Positions 7,851-17,743 are shown, numbered from the stretch's first letter. The stretch: DNA of 64,000 bases from Gemmatimonas sp. (GCF_031426495.1 NZ_JANPLK010000049.1:124001-188000); one strand, 5' to 3'. Notes: generated by a model not told the origin, from the sequence alone. A program made the numbers and translations.

Positions 7851-9008
7851 ATGCACGAAACCCGCCCCGTTGCACCCATGCTCTTCGACACCGACGTTGC
7901 CGTGGTGGGCGGCGGCCTCGCCGGCCTGACCGCCGCCTGCCGCCTTGCCGCGTCGGGACAGCGCGTGACCCTGCTCGAGGCCCGCTCGCGCCTCGGCGGC
8001 CGCGTACTCACCGTCCCCGCCGTCCCGTTCGCCGACGGCGCCTGGCTTGATCTCGGCCCCGCGTGGTTCTGGCCGCACCAGCAGCACATTCGCGCGCTGG
8101 TCGCCCAATTGGCGCTTCCCGTGTTCGCGCAGCACCGTGAGGGGCTCGCGAGGTACGAAGCCGACGCCGGGCGTGCCCCGGAGTCGTTCGACGCATCCGG
8201 ACAGTCCGATCCGTCGTATCGCCTGGCCGGAGGCATGACTGCCCTCACGCATGCACTTCACGCCGCGTCGCAGGCCGCGCCCACACCAGTCACCGTACAT
8301 CTCAACGCGGCAGTGCACACGGTGACCCTGCAACCACACGGCGTGACCGTCGACGGGACTGGCTTCCGCGGAACGGCTCGTCGTATCATCGTCGCCGCTC
8401 CGCCGCGGGTCGTGTCGCGTGACATCGTGTTCGCGCCGCCGCTCTCCCACGCGATGCGGGCGACGCTCATCGACACGGTCACGTGGATGGGGCACGCGAT
8501 GAAGTGCGTCGTGACCTACGACGTGCCGTTCTGGCGCAACGCGGGGCGCTCGGGGTACGCCGTGAGTTGGGGCGGACCGCTGCAGGAGATTCACGACGCG
8601 TGCGTGCCGCCGCAGGATGGAGTGCCGGCCGGCTCCGCGCTCATGGGCTTCGTGGCACCGCGCACCAGTGCTGCCGCTCGGGCATTCCGTGACGCGAGTC
8701 TCGAGGAACGCCGCGCGGCGGTGCTGGCACAACTGGCGCGACTCTTCGGCCCCGAGGCCTTCGATGCGACTGGCTACGCGGAGTATGACTGGACGCGAGA
8801 CCGGCTCAGCTGCGGACCGCACGATGATACGCCACCGGCGGCCCATCCCGACTACGGGCTCGCCCTCTTCACTGGCGATGCATGGAATGGTCGCCTGATC
8901 TGGGCCGGCTCGGAAACCTCCGAGATCGGTGGCGGGTATCTCGACGGAGCCGTGGCGTCGGGATGGCGCGCCGCCCACGCGGTCCTCTCCTTCGCCGAGT
9001 CGTCGTGA
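7851..9008 (+). CDS. Flavin-containing amine oxidase-family protein
   Basis: A 385-residue FAD enzyme of the monoamine oxidase/phytoene desaturase group. The dinucleotide-binding motif VVGGGLAGLTAA is at 18-29, followed by LLEARSRLGGRV, the usual second FAD motif. Near the C-terminus is WAGSETSEIGGGYLDGAV, the amine-oxidase signature that contacts the flavin. Substrate unknown (amine, amino acid or polyamine). A second in-frame ATG at 7881 is possible. Its stop overlaps the GTG start of the M23 peptidase gene (GTGA at 9005-9008), so the two are translationally coupled, although no functional link between them is obvious. Confidence 0.88.
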   Translation: MHETRPVAPMLFDTDVAVVGGGLAGLTAACRLAASGQRVTLLEARSRLGGRVLTVPAVPFADGAWLDLGPAWFWPHQQHIRALVAQLALPVFAQHREGLARYEADAGRAPESFDASGQSDPSYRLAGGMTALTHALHAASQAAPTPVTVHLNAAVHTVTLQPHGVTVDGTGFRGTARRIIVAAPPRVVSRDIVFAPPLSHAMRATLIDTVTWMGHAMKCVVTYDVPFWRNAGRSGYAVSWGGPLQEIHDACVPPQDGVPAGSALMGFVAPRTSAAARAFRDASLEERRAAVLAQLARLFGPEAFDATGYAEYDWTRDRLSCGPHDDTPPAAHPDYGLALFTGDAWNGRLIWAGSETSEIGGGYLDGAVASGWRAAHAVLSFAESS

Positions 9009-9901
9009 ACGTGTCTGCCCCGCTGCACGCCGCCTTGGCGCTCGGACTGTTGCTCACGTTCGGCCACACTCATCGGGTGCAAACGCGCGCCTGCCCACTG
9101 CCGTCCGACTTCGCTTGGCAGCCGGCGTCACCGAAGGCCGGCTCGCTCTTTCGCGTGACGACGTCGGCGCGCACCGTCGGCGCCACCGTCGCCGCCACCG
9201 TTGCCGGTGAAACGCTGCACTTCCGCGTATCCGGCGACTCGGCGGTTGCGATCGCGGCGGTGCCGATCGATTCCACAACGGGTATCACGATGACGTGGTC
9301 TTGCAGCGGCGAGGCGTCGGGGAACGTGCGCATTCCCACCCTGGCCGGGAGTTATAAGCTCGAGCGACTGCGGGTCGCGCCGCGATTCGGTGCTTCACCC
9401 GATGCAGCCACGGCCGAACGCATGCGCGTCGAAGCCGAGCGCGCGGCCGCCGTCTCACGCGACGCGCACAACACCCCGCGACTCTGGTCGTCGCCATTTC
9501 TTTCGCCGCGGTCGTCGCGCATCACCAGCCCGTTCGGCGGTGGTCGCACATTCAACGGTGCCGTGACCAGTCGGCATATGGGCACAGACTACGCCGGCGC
9601 TGTGGGTGCACCGGTGCGTGCGGCCAACCGCGGCGTGGTCCGCATCGTCGATGCGTTCACGCTCGGCGGCAACGTGGTGTACGTCGATCACGGCGAAGGA
9701 CTCGTCACGGCGTATTTGCATCTCAGCAAACAGCTGGTGTCGGTCGGTGACACCGTGGCGCGCGGCGACACGATCGGACGCGTCGGCGCCACGGGTCGCG
9801 TGACGGGGCCGCATCTGCACTTCATTGCGCGCTTCGGCACCATTACCGTGGACCCAGCGGGGCTCAACACACTCGCGCGCAGCGCACAACGACCGCGCTG
9901 A
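9005..9901 (+). CDS. M23-family peptidase (LytM/peptidoglycan endopeptidase type)
   Basis: A 298-residue exported protein that probably cleaves peptidoglycan peptide bridges or acts as an envelope amidase activator. Residues 1-22 form a signal segment. The middle is a beta-rich region with two cysteines (RACPLP, TWSCSG). The C-terminal LytM domain (about 170-290) has the zinc ligands in SRHMGTDYA (HxxxD) and GPHLHF (HxH), so it should be active. The GTG start at 9005 overlaps the amine oxidase stop; a GTG two codons later is also possible. A stretch of charged residues at 135-160 could be a short coiled coil. Confidence 0.88.
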   Translation: MNVSAPLHAALALGLLLTFGHTHRVQTRACPLPSDFAWQPASPKAGSLFRVTTSARTVGATVAATVAGETLHFRVSGDSAVAIAAVPIDSTTGITMTWSCSGEASGNVRIPTLAGSYKLERLRVAPRFGASPDAATAERMRVEAERAAAVSRDAHNTPRLWSSPFLSPRSSRITSPFGGGRTFNGAVTSRHMGTDYAGAVGAPVRAANRGVVRIVDAFTLGGNVVYVDHGEGLVTAYLHLSKQLVSVGDTVARGDTIGRVGATGRVTGPHLHFIARFGTITVDPAGLNTLARSAQRPR

Positions 9902-9912
9902 AACGGCGGCGA

Positions 9913-10626
9913 CTAGCGCTGCAGTTCGCTCAGATAGCGCCGAATGCGGGCGGCGTTCGCGCCCACATCACTGCGGCCCACGCGGGACACCGAGCGCACA
10001 TCAATGCGAGATCCGCCGTTTTCGGCGCGGATACGCACGACAACGTCGTCCTTGAAGCCAAACCAGGTCGTGGTGGCGGTGGCTTCGAGGCGACCGCTGG
10101 GTGAGTCGCCGGCAACGACCTCCCATCCCATCACCTTCGCCGCGGCCACGGCACGTTCGAAGGCCGCCAGCGGCGGCACCGGAAGCATGAGCGGCTGCAC
10201 GTCGGGGTATGCCGTCCGCTGCAGCGCGGCGATGCTGTCACCGGCATACACGGCGGAATTCGGAGCCGATGCACGCAGCGGCAGAATTGCCACGAATGCC
10301 GGCGGGTCCGTCATGTCCGTCGTGATGTCATGAATCGGCGGCACCTGCTTCGCGGTCTGCGAGAAGCGGTACGGCACGCCGACCGTGACCGCCGCCAGCA
10401 GCAGACCAAGCACCAGCGTGACACGACTGCCTCCGCTCGCTCGTGTGAGCAGCAGCGCCAGCACACATGTGATGGCGGCCGCCACACCGACGTACGCCGA
10501 GTAGCGCAGCATCGAGAGCCCGGTGCGGTAGTGCCACACACCGAAGCGCGTCCCAAGGCCCGACGCGGCCAGCATCACGATGCTGGCCACCGCGAGCAGG
10601 ACTGCCAACGCACGGAGCAGTTTCAC
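9913..10626 (-). CDS. DUF1499-domain membrane protein
   Basis: A 237-residue protein with three hydrophobic segments (about 5-24, 44-61 and 68-88), then a DUF1499 domain over 95-235. Typical features of the domain are MTDPPAFV, YPDVQPL, the alpha/beta stretch GWEVVAGD, and the SVSRVGRSDVGANAARIRRY signature close to the end. DUF1499 has no established biochemical function. GTG start at 10626 with GGAG 7 nt upstream. It shares strand with the desaturase gene, whose stop lies 33 bases upstream, so the two may form an operon concerned with the membrane. Confidence 0.8.
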   Translation of the reverse strand: MKLLRALAVLLAVASIVMLAASGLGTRFGVWHYRTGLSMLRYSAYVGVAAAITCVLALLLTRASGGSRVTLVLGLLLAAVTVGVPYRFSQTAKQVPPIHDITTDMTDPPAFVAILPLRASAPNSAVYAGDSIAALQRTAYPDVQPLMLPVPPLAAFERAVAAAKVMGWEVVAGDSPSGRLEATATTTWFGFKDDVVVRIRAENGGSRIDVRSVSRVGRSDVGANAARIRRYLSELQR

Positions 10627-10659
10627 GTCGCGTCTCCGGCGTTGGCGGGCATCACCGTG

Positions 10660-11679
10660 TTACGCCGCCTGGACGTCGCTGAAGCGCACGAGGCGCTTCG
10701 TGTCTTCGTCGTACAACGCCAGACGCAGCGCCTTCACACCCATGCCGATCGTCATCAAGGGCGCGGCCTCGAAGATCGGATTGTCGTCGTGCGCTTCCTG
10801 CAACCGGAAGTTCGGGATCTTCGGGCCGATGTGGTGCACGTGGTGCAACCCGATGCTGCCGGTGAACCACTGCAGGATCGGATGAAGCCGCAGATGCGAA
10901 CTGCCCGTGATCGCGGCCGTGGCGTAGTCCCACTCGTCGTGCGTTTCCCAGTAGGCATCTTCGAACTGGTGCTGCACGTAGAACAGCCAGATGCCGGCGG
11001 CGGCGGCGACGTACATGCACGGCAGATACACCAGCAGGACGGCGCGCGGCCCCCAGAGCAAAATCGCCACGGTGATCGCGGCGGCGATCGCGAGATTCGT
11101 ATACCACACGCTGTACAGCTGCTTGGTTTTCGTGGCCTTGCTACGACCACGGAATCGCTGATTCAGCATGAGGTGCAACGGACCGACCAGCATCAGCGAC
11201 AGCGGATGACGAATGAGCCGGTAAATCAGGCGGCCACGCGCGTCGCGCTCGAGATACTCCTTCACCGTAATCGTGGGCACGTCGCCATGACCGCGACGAT
11301 CAAGATCGCCCGACGACGCATGATGCAACGCATGGTCGCGGCGCCACTGCGCAAACGGCGTCAGCGTCATCACGCCGGTCACGAAGCCGAGCGCATCGTT
11401 GACTTTGGGCCACGGCAAGAACGACGAATGGGCGCAGTCGTGCATGATGATGAACGTGCGCACCAGCAACCCCGCGCCGGGCAATACGAGCAACGCCGTA
11501 ACCCACGGGGCGACCTCGATGAAGTAATACATCGCCCACAACAGCGCACCCAACGGAACGAGCGTGTTCACGACTTGCCACACGGCGCGACGAACATCGG
11601 CGCCGGCGTACTTCGCAACGATCGCGGTCCACTCCGAACGGGGGACCTCCAACGTGCGGGACTGGAGCAACTCAGCCAT
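10660..11679 (-). CDS. Membrane fatty acid desaturase
   Basis: A di-iron desaturase of 339 residues that introduces double bonds into membrane acyl chains. All three histidine boxes are present: HDCAHSS (about 80-86), RRDHALHH (about 113-120) and HHVHH (about 283-287). Hydrophobic pairs at 37-75 and 205-235 give the usual four-helix membrane layout. The spacing of the boxes is like the delta-12/omega-3 (DesA) group, but regiospecificity cannot be read from sequence. The stretch of about 570 bases upstream, up to the DUF4397 gene, shows no other gene. No thermosensory two-component system is nearby. Confidence 0.9.
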   Translation of the reverse strand: MAELLQSRTLEVPRSEWTAIVAKYAGADVRRAVWQVVNTLVPLGALLWAMYYFIEVAPWVTALLVLPGAGLLVRTFIIMHDCAHSSFLPWPKVNDALGFVTGVMTLTPFAQWRRDHALHHASSGDLDRRGHGDVPTITVKEYLERDARGRLIYRLIRHPLSLMLVGPLHLMLNQRFRGRSKATKTKQLYSVWYTNLAIAAAITVAILLWGPRAVLLVYLPCMYVAAAAGIWLFYVQHQFEDAYWETHDEWDYATAAITGSSHLRLHPILQWFTGSIGLHHVHHIGPKIPNFRLQEAHDDNPIFEAAPLMTIGMGVKALRLALYDEDTKRLVRFSDVQAA

Positions 11680-12248
11680 GCAGGAAATGACCTGAAAACG
11701 AGGGCGGGAAGGCGCAGCACCGGCGCGCCGATACAGTATGAACTATCGCAGGAACACCGAACTCGGCGATAGCCCTAGTGGTAAGGAATACGCGCCGCCA
11801 GTGGTTCCCGCTGACGTGATACACCCGTAATCCCGACAGTTACGGTCGTTTCTCACGATCGGTCCGAATGACACAGTCATGGAGCAACAGCTCATACAAC
11901 GCGATGGCCTGGTGACCATCGCCGCCGCAAGACGCGGGACTGCGAGGCCGTCGCGCCAGCGGGGAAACACGCGAACATCGCGGGTGAGCGGCGCCACCGG
12001 CGGCTGTTTGCGGCATTCCTCCACGCGTGGCACGTGACTGCCGAGACCGCGTTCGGCTACGGCAGGATGTCGTCGTCGTAGGGGAAAGTGAGAGGACCTG
12101 CGCGTCACTGCCTTCGAGCCTCATAGAGTACAGCGAAGCTGCGTGATGGCCTACCAAACGATGTCCGCCATGGTATCCCCGAGCGCCGCCTCGACCGCTT
12201 CCGTCGTACCCGTCTAACCCTGTGCTCCGCCGCTTGCCAAGACCGCAA
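11680..12248. other. Gene-free stretch upstream of the desaturase gene
   Basis: I see no supported gene, tRNA or clear hairpin here. Open frames on both strands have low-complexity Arg/Ser-rich translations with no start signals. It may hold the desaturase promoter at its left end and the terminator of the SusC/SusD/DUF4397 operon at its right end, but I cannot point to either. Confidence 0.5.
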
Positions 12249-13031
12249 CTACCGGTTGATCGAGTTATCGAGGAACGGGCGATTGACCAGCGTACCGGTG
12301 GGGGACAGCGTCATGTCACCACGTAGCGTAATGGTGTACACACGCCCAGCTAGGAACGACACATTCGTTCGGGTCACGACGTTGGTGGGCGATCCCGGCA
12401 AACGCAGGATCAAGTCGTACGCCCCCTGCGGCGCCGCGGTAAAGCTCCCCGCACTCTTGAACGCGGTCGCCGCCGCGCCGACGGCCGTTTCCGTGGCCGC
12501 CGTGGTGTTGCTGAGAAAAAGCTGCATCGGTTGCGCATTCGGGCTGGCATTCACGAAGCGCACGAGCGCCTGCGTGAAGTCGAAGGTATCGGGGAACTGA
12601 TCTTCGACGACAAAGCCGTCCACGCGCTTGGCCGTGGCATCGTACACGCCCGCCATGTACACCGAGTAGGCCTTACCCGAAACGACCGTAGCCGGGATGG
12701 TCGACACGGGAAGGTCCTTGTCGACCGTGGCCGAGATACGGCCAGAGAACGTGTAATCACCGGCCGCGATGCCAGTGTACAGGTTGCCCGCCGCCACCGC
12801 ACCGTACGCCACACCGACCGTCGACTCCACTCCGGTCACAGAGGAGATCGCCGAAATCTTGTTGGTGTTGGCGTAGAAGTTTACCTGCGGCGCGTTGATG
12901 CCGAAGTTGAAGAACTTCACGCGCGCACCAGACAGTGGCGCGGTGATGTCATCCAACTGAATCGCGTCTTTGGTACAGGCTGCCAGGACCAAGGCCCCCA
13001 GCAGCACTCCAGTGAATCGAAGGGGTCGCAT
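12249..13031 (-). CDS. DUF4397-domain lipoprotein
   Basis: A 260-residue exported protein. The N-terminus is a lipoprotein signal with lipobox LAAC (Cys19). The rest is two repeats of the DUF4397 beta-sandwich type: ARVKFFNFGINAPQVNFY starts the first and ALVRFVNASPNAQPMQLFL starts the second, each followed by AGxYxF/AGxVYTI-like strands. Such domains occur in cell-surface proteins beside SusC/SusD pairs in several phyla and may bind ligand or support the outer-membrane complex. It begins 6 bases after the SusD-like stop, so it is the third gene of that operon. Confidence 0.85.
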   Translation of the reverse strand: MRPLRFTGVLLGALVLAACTKDAIQLDDITAPLSGARVKFFNFGINAPQVNFYANTNKISAISSVTGVESTVGVAYGAVAAGNLYTGIAAGDYTFSGRISATVDKDLPVSTIPATVVSGKAYSVYMAGVYDATAKRVDGFVVEDQFPDTFDFTQALVRFVNASPNAQPMQLFLSNTTAATETAVGAAATAFKSAGSFTAAPQGAYDLILRLPGSPTNVVTRTNVSFLAGRVYTITLRGDMTLSPTGTLVNRPFLDNSINR

Positions 13032-13037
13032 GGGCGG

Positions 13038-14660
13038 TTACGGTTGAGTGATCCAGAGCGGCTTCGTATGGAAATCGGGCGCGAGGCCACCGATTTTGTC
13101 GAGCGACGGACGGTTCCACACGTATTCCGAGTTGTACCGGGCGCGCACCCGTTGCGCGATCTTGTTGCCGTTATCCGCGAACAAGACCAACGGCGTAGCG
13201 AAACCGGGGAACACCTGTCGGCCGGTAGCCGGATCGAGGCCGGTGTAGTTGTAGCGACGCAGATCCGTCCACGTTTCGACATGCGCCCACGCCCACTGGG
13301 CGATGTACTTCTGCGACATCACCATCGACAGCGTCAGCTGCGCCGGATTCGTCGGCACGACGGCCGTGTTGGCGAGGTAGGCCGACCGCTCCGCTGGCGT
13401 GATCTGCGCCACGGCTTGCGCGTCGTCGCTGTTGCGCGCGTTCACGAAGTCAATGTGTGCCGCTACGCCCCTCGAGTACGCATCGAGGGCGACCGCACGG
13501 TTCCCCGAACGGAGCGCCGCCTCGGCCTTGATGAACTGCAACTGTGCATACGTCATGATCGGAAAGCGAGACCGATCGGCGAACAAATACCGCGAGGGCT
13601 GCCCTGCGCCGGCCGTTCCGACGTAGCCGAAAAAGTTGTTCGGCAACTGCGCGGCCGGCAGCGCGAGGGTTCCGGAATTCGGGTCCCACGCGCGGAAGGT
13701 ACCGTCGGGTGACGGTGCCAACATGCGCGACACGCGGGGGTCTAAGGCCCCTGCGAAGACCGTGCCGTTCATCAAATTCAGGACGAACTGCGTCTGCCGG
13801 TACGAATTCAGGTTACCGCGACGCGGCCCCCAGAAGTTGGCGTCGGCATTGTCGGCGCTGGTGCCGCTGTACGGTAGCAAGGCATCGTCGGCATTGCCGG
13901 TAAAGGCGTTGTCGACAGCGTCAATCACCGCCTGCGGCCGATAGGTCCCCTTATTGGAGAAGTGGTTGAGCGCCATCGCGCGCAGCCCGGACGCAAACCG
14001 CAACCAGCGCACGCGATCACCGCTATACACACGATCAAAGCGCGAGATGTACGCCGAGCTCACACCGCCATCGGTGCGCGCCAGATAGACCGCGGCCGAG
14101 TCGAGATTCCGGAAGATCTCCTGATACGCGTACTCTTCGGTATCGTAGTCAAACGCAAAGCGGGTGGCATCAAAGGACTGCTGAATGATGCTTTCACCGT
14201 GCATGTTGGTGAGTTTGAGCCATCCCCACGCCTTGATGGTGAAGCCAATGCCCAGCAGGTCCCATCGCTCCGCCTCACGCGCCTTCCGCATGAGGTCGAC
14301 GACGTTCTGGCCGAGCACGAAGTACACGTCACGCCACAGCTGCCCACCGTTGTCGCTTGGCGGGATGTCGTAGCCCATGCGATCCCATACACTGGGCAGC
14401 GCCGCGCCGGAGGGCAGTGTCCAGTTTTGCGTGTACCGCCCCACGAACCGTCCGTCGAACTGCTCGGAGGTGGCCATCGAGCTCAGGATGGGCGGCAGAT
14501 ATAGATTCGGCTCGACCTCCTGCGGGGCGTTGGGATTGACGTTGACGTCGAGGAAGTTTTGGCAGCCGGCGACACCGACGAGCGCACCCGTGAGAAGGGC
14601 GCCCCGCAGCAGCACGCGAGGGCGGCGCAAAAATGATAAGGAACTCCGGAGTATGTGCAT
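13038..14660 (-). CDS. SusD/RagB-family outer-membrane lipoprotein
   Basis: Extracellular substrate-capturing lid of a SusC/SusD uptake complex. The 540-residue precursor has the lipobox VAGC (Cys about 33) followed by QNFLDVNVNPNAP, the usual start of the SusD-like_2 group. TPR-like helices follow, with WDLLGIGFTIKAWGWLKLTN and the late SMVMSQKYIAQWAWAHVETW, a stretch typical near the end of these proteins. The SusD-like_2 type is often associated with peptides or unknown ligands rather than glycans, and no glycoside hydrolase is nearby. Its start lies 2 bases after the SusC-type stop, so coupling is likely. Confidence 0.92.
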   Translation of the reverse strand: MHILRSSLSFLRRPRVLLRGALLTGALVGVAGCQNFLDVNVNPNAPQEVEPNLYLPPILSSMATSEQFDGRFVGRYTQNWTLPSGAALPSVWDRMGYDIPPSDNGGQLWRDVYFVLGQNVVDLMRKAREAERWDLLGIGFTIKAWGWLKLTNMHGESIIQQSFDATRFAFDYDTEEYAYQEIFRNLDSAAVYLARTDGGVSSAYISRFDRVYSGDRVRWLRFASGLRAMALNHFSNKGTYRPQAVIDAVDNAFTGNADDALLPYSGTSADNADANFWGPRRGNLNSYRQTQFVLNLMNGTVFAGALDPRVSRMLAPSPDGTFRAWDPNSGTLALPAAQLPNNFFGYVGTAGAGQPSRYLFADRSRFPIMTYAQLQFIKAEAALRSGNRAVALDAYSRGVAAHIDFVNARNSDDAQAVAQITPAERSAYLANTAVVPTNPAQLTLSMVMSQKYIAQWAWAHVETWTDLRRYNYTGLDPATGRQVFPGFATPLVLFADNGNKIAQRVRARYNSEYVWNRPSLDKIGGLAPDFHTKPLWITQP

Positions 14661-14662
14661 GA

Positions 14663-17600
14663 TCAGTATCCCACCGTGATGCCGAACGAGAAGCCGCGCG
14701 GCATGGGGACGTTACCGTAGTCGATGCCGACGCCGCCCGACCCACCGACCGCGGCCGTCGTGCCGTTAACAATCGGATCGAGACCCGTGTAATTCGTGAA
14801 GAGGAACAAGTCAGTCCCGCGGATGAAGGCGCTCGCATTGCGCGCGTTCAGCGCACGGCCCGGGAGCGGGAAGCGGACCGTCACGTCACGCAAACGCACC
14901 CAGTTGATGTTTCTTTCGATGAACAGTTCTTCGCTGATGCCCGTGTAGAAACCCGGCTGAACGGCGGGGATGACGACAATGTTGTTGGCCGTCGGCGTGG
15001 CGCTGTTCTCTTTGCCGTCACGTAACACGCCGGGGATCACCCGCGGGCGCTCGCGATCGAGTGTCAGCGGAGTCAGACCACGGGTGGTCAGGAAGTGCTG
15101 CGTGGCGTTGAACACATCACCGCCGTTCCGGAAGTCCCACAGCATCGACACCCGCACTTTACGGATGGTCAGGTTGTTGGTCACGCCCATCGTCCAGCGC
15201 GGCGTACGGTCGTACCCGGCATCGACGAAGTTGCCGTTGCGCGCCGGCAATCCGGTGGTGGGGTCGATGACCAGCTGATTCTGGTTGTTGCGGAGGTAAA
15301 ACGTACCCGTGAGCGATCGCGTGGACAGCCCCGCCGAGGTGCCGTTCCGCACGTTACCGTACAACCACGTGTCGGAGACGTACGCTTCCGGGAACTCGTT
15401 CGGCAACTTGATGACCTTGCCGCGCGACTGATCGTAGTTGGCAATGACTTCCCACGTCACGTTGCGGCTCTGGATCGGCATCGCCCGACCAACCAGTTCC
15501 ACGCCCACGTTGCGCGTCTCTCCACCATTGAGATTCAACAGAATGAATCCCGTGCCGTAGCTGCTGCGCGTGTCGTTCACAATCTGGTCGGTGTTGCGCT
15601 TGCTGTAATACGTGGCGTCAAGGCTGAGGCGATCGTTCAGCGACGCGATCTCAAAGCCACCCTCAGTCGACTTCGTAAACTCCGGACGCAGATTCAGGTT
15701 CGGACCCGTGAAGCCGTAGCCGTAACCGCCGCCAGTGGATGTCTTCGACTCGAGGAACGACCGATACGCGTAGGGCCTCGCGTCGCGACCCACCTCGGCG
15801 TACGTGGAACGGAGCTTCGCCGTCATGTGCCGGCCGATCATCGGCACGGCGTCGGACAGCACGAACGAGCCGGCGATGGACGGGTAGAAGAACGAATTCC
15901 GTTCGGCCGGAATGGTGGACGTCCAGTCGTTTCGCCCCGTGACCGTCAGGAAGGCGTAATTGCGGTAGCCGAGCTGCGCCTGACCGAACGCACCCACGAG
16001 GCGCCGTTGCGCGATGCTCGTACGAGCGAACCGGGTCGACACGTCGGTGTTATTGATCGAGATAAAGTTCGGCTCAAGGAATTGGCGCCCGCTTTCTCCG
16101 TTGACCGTGCTCTTGGTATCCTGGATCGCGTTTCCGACGAAGCCACTGAGCGTGAAGTTCTTGGGCAGGCTGACCTGCTTGAACGTGAACACGTTCTGCA
16201 TGTTGATGCTACGCGACACGTCCACCGAGTTGTCGAGAATGCCGTTGTTGGCGAAGCCCAAGGCACTCTCCGGATGCCGCGCGATCACGTTGCTGTTGGT
16301 GTAGCCGTCTACGCCGAGATTGGTCTTGAAAAAGCCCCACGAAAACGGCGTAATCGTGAGCCCCAGGTTGGGGTACAACCGAACCTGCTTCGAATTCAAC
16401 AAGTTTTTCGAGGTGCTGAAATACGGGTTGTCCGTTTCACCGTTCTGGGCCAGCGCGGTGACCCGTCGCCGCTGCCCCTGCGGCGTCAGAAAGTCACTCG
16501 CTTTGTCGGTCGACGGCCACAGCAACAAGCCGAGTAACGGACCGCCGTCACCCCGCAGTGGCTGATCATTGTTCGATTGCATGTAGATCAACGACAGGTC
16601 GGCATTCAGGTACTTATTCACCTGAGCCGTCGACCGACCCGTCAGATTGATTCTGTCAAGGCCGGCGCCAGGAAGCACACCGAGATTCTGGTTGAAATTG
16701 CCCGACACCCGGTAGCTCACTCGACTGTCGTTCGTGGCACCGCTAACGGTCAGCGTATGCTGCTGCGACACGCCGGTCTTGAAAAAGCCATCCACGTTGT
16801 CATAAAACGTGGTGCCGGCCGGGTAGGGATTCCCGAAGTACTGGAAAGAACCAAGCGCTGCACCAACCGCGCTCGTGGGGCCGTATGTGCGCTGCGACTC
16901 GGGGGCGACGCGCACGCGGTCCATGCGCACAAAGTTGCTGTACTCAAATCGACCGGCGCCGGCCTTACCTTTTTTGGTGGTGATAACGATCGCGCCGTTC
17001 GCGGCATCAATGCCATACAGCGCGGCGGCCTCAGCGCCCTTGAGGACCACGAGCGTCTCGATGTCCTCCGGGTTGATATCGGCCGACCGGTTGGTAAAGT
17101 CCACGCCGCGGTTGCTGAAGGCCGTGGCAGAGCCGGGGTTGTCCGACGCCAGTGACCCGGTGTTGAGCGTCTTGTTGTCGAGCGGTAGGCCGTCGATGAT
17201 CATCAGCGGTTGGCTGCTGGAGCTGATCGAGCTCACACCGCGAATCGTGATGACCGTAGAAGCACCGGGCACGCCCGACGAACTGCTCACCTCGACGCCC
17301 GCCACGCGCCCCGCGAGCGCATTGATGAAGTTCTCACGCCCCGTCTGCGCGATCTCGGCCCCGGACACCGTCTGCTGCGCGGCGCCAATGGTGCGCTTGG
17401 CCGATTCCTGGCCAAGGGCAGTGACGACGACAGCGTCGAGGTTGGAGGCCGTTTTCTCGAGACTCACCTCATAGCGCGACGCCGCGCCCACGGTTCGCGT
17501 GACCGGCACGTAGCCGATCATGCGGAACTGGAGGACCTGCCCCACCTCCGCCAGGATCGAGTATTCGCCGGTGGACGCGGTGGTCGCCGCAGTCGCTGTA

Positions 17601-17743
17601 CCGCGAACGGTGACCGACACGCCCGACAGCGGGAGCGTCTGGTCCCGCGTCACTTTTCCTGTGATGACTTTGGGCTGCGCTGCCAGCGGTGCCGCCAGCA
17701 ACCACGTGCCCGCCAACACCGCGAGGATGTGTGGCCTGTTCAT
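14663..17743 (-). CDS. SusC/RagA-family TonB-linked outer-membrane transporter
   Basis: TonB-dependent barrel that imports the ligand held by its SusD-like partner. About 1026 residues. After a signal peptide (ends near LAAQ) comes a carboxypeptidase-regulatory-like domain (ITGKVTRDQTLPLSGVSV). Next is the plug with NALAGRVAGVEVSSSSG, ITIRGVSSISSSSQPLMIIDG and VLKGAEAAALYG, the standard SusC plug signatures, then a 22-strand-type barrel ending in an aromatic residue (GITVGY). ATG 17743 is chosen over a TTG 33 bases upstream, because it starts the signal peptide directly. It leads the SusC-SusD-DUF4397 operon and is divergent from the kinase gene at 17965. Confidence 0.93.
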   Translation of the reverse strand: MNRPHILAVLAGTWLLAAPLAAQPKVITGKVTRDQTLPLSGVSVTVRGTATAATTASTGEYSILAEVGQVLQFRMIGYVPVTRTVGAASRYEVSLEKTASNLDAVVVTALGQESAKRTIGAAQQTVSGAEIAQTGRENFINALAGRVAGVEVSSSSGVPGASTVITIRGVSSISSSSQPLMIIDGLPLDNKTLNTGSLASDNPGSATAFSNRGVDFTNRSADINPEDIETLVVLKGAEAAALYGIDAANGAIVITTKKGKAGAGRFEYSNFVRMDRVRVAPESQRTYGPTSAVGAALGSFQYFGNPYPAGTTFYDNVDGFFKTGVSQQHTLTVSGATNDSRVSYRVSGNFNQNLGVLPGAGLDRINLTGRSTAQVNKYLNADLSLIYMQSNNDQPLRGDGGPLLGLLLWPSTDKASDFLTPQGQRRRVTALAQNGETDNPYFSTSKNLLNSKQVRLYPNLGLTITPFSWGFFKTNLGVDGYTNSNVIARHPESALGFANNGILDNSVDVSRSINMQNVFTFKQVSLPKNFTLSGFVGNAIQDTKSTVNGESGRQFLEPNFISINNTDVSTRFARTSIAQRRLVGAFGQAQLGYRNYAFLTVTGRNDWTSTIPAERNSFFYPSIAGSFVLSDAVPMIGRHMTAKLRSTYAEVGRDARPYAYRSFLESKTSTGGGYGYGFTGPNLNLRPEFTKSTEGGFEIASLNDRLSLDATYYSKRNTDQIVNDTRSSYGTGFILLNLNGGETRNVGVELVGRAMPIQSRNVTWEVIANYDQSRGKVIKLPNEFPEAYVSDTWLYGNVRNGTSAGLSTRSLTGTFYLRNNQNQLVIDPTTGLPARNGNFVDAGYDRTPRWTMGVTNNLTIRKVRVSMLWDFRNGGDVFNATQHFLTTRGLTPLTLDRERPRVIPGVLRDGKENSATPTANNIVVIPAVQPGFYTGISEELFIERNINWVRLRDVTVRFPLPGRALNARNASAFIRGTDLFLFTNYTGLDPIVNGTTAAVGGSGGVGIDYGNVPMPRGFSFGITVGY

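Noticed and set aside
7137..8978. Long 613-codon frame containing the superoxide dismutase
   Set aside because: Only the last 205 codons are the dismutase, with its own lipoprotein signal and ribosome-binding site. The upstream part is antisense to the amine oxidase gene.
10330..11772. A 480-codon open frame on the plus strand opposite the desaturase and DUF1499 genes
   Set aside because: The translation is Arg/His/Gln-rich with no recognisable domain. It is the reverse complement of two well-supported genes, as expected in GC-rich DNA.
11743..12157. Two overlapping minus-strand frames in the 11.7-12.2 kb gap, considered as a small gene or relic
   Set aside because: No start signal, no domain, and no resemblance between the frames and any neighbouring gene.
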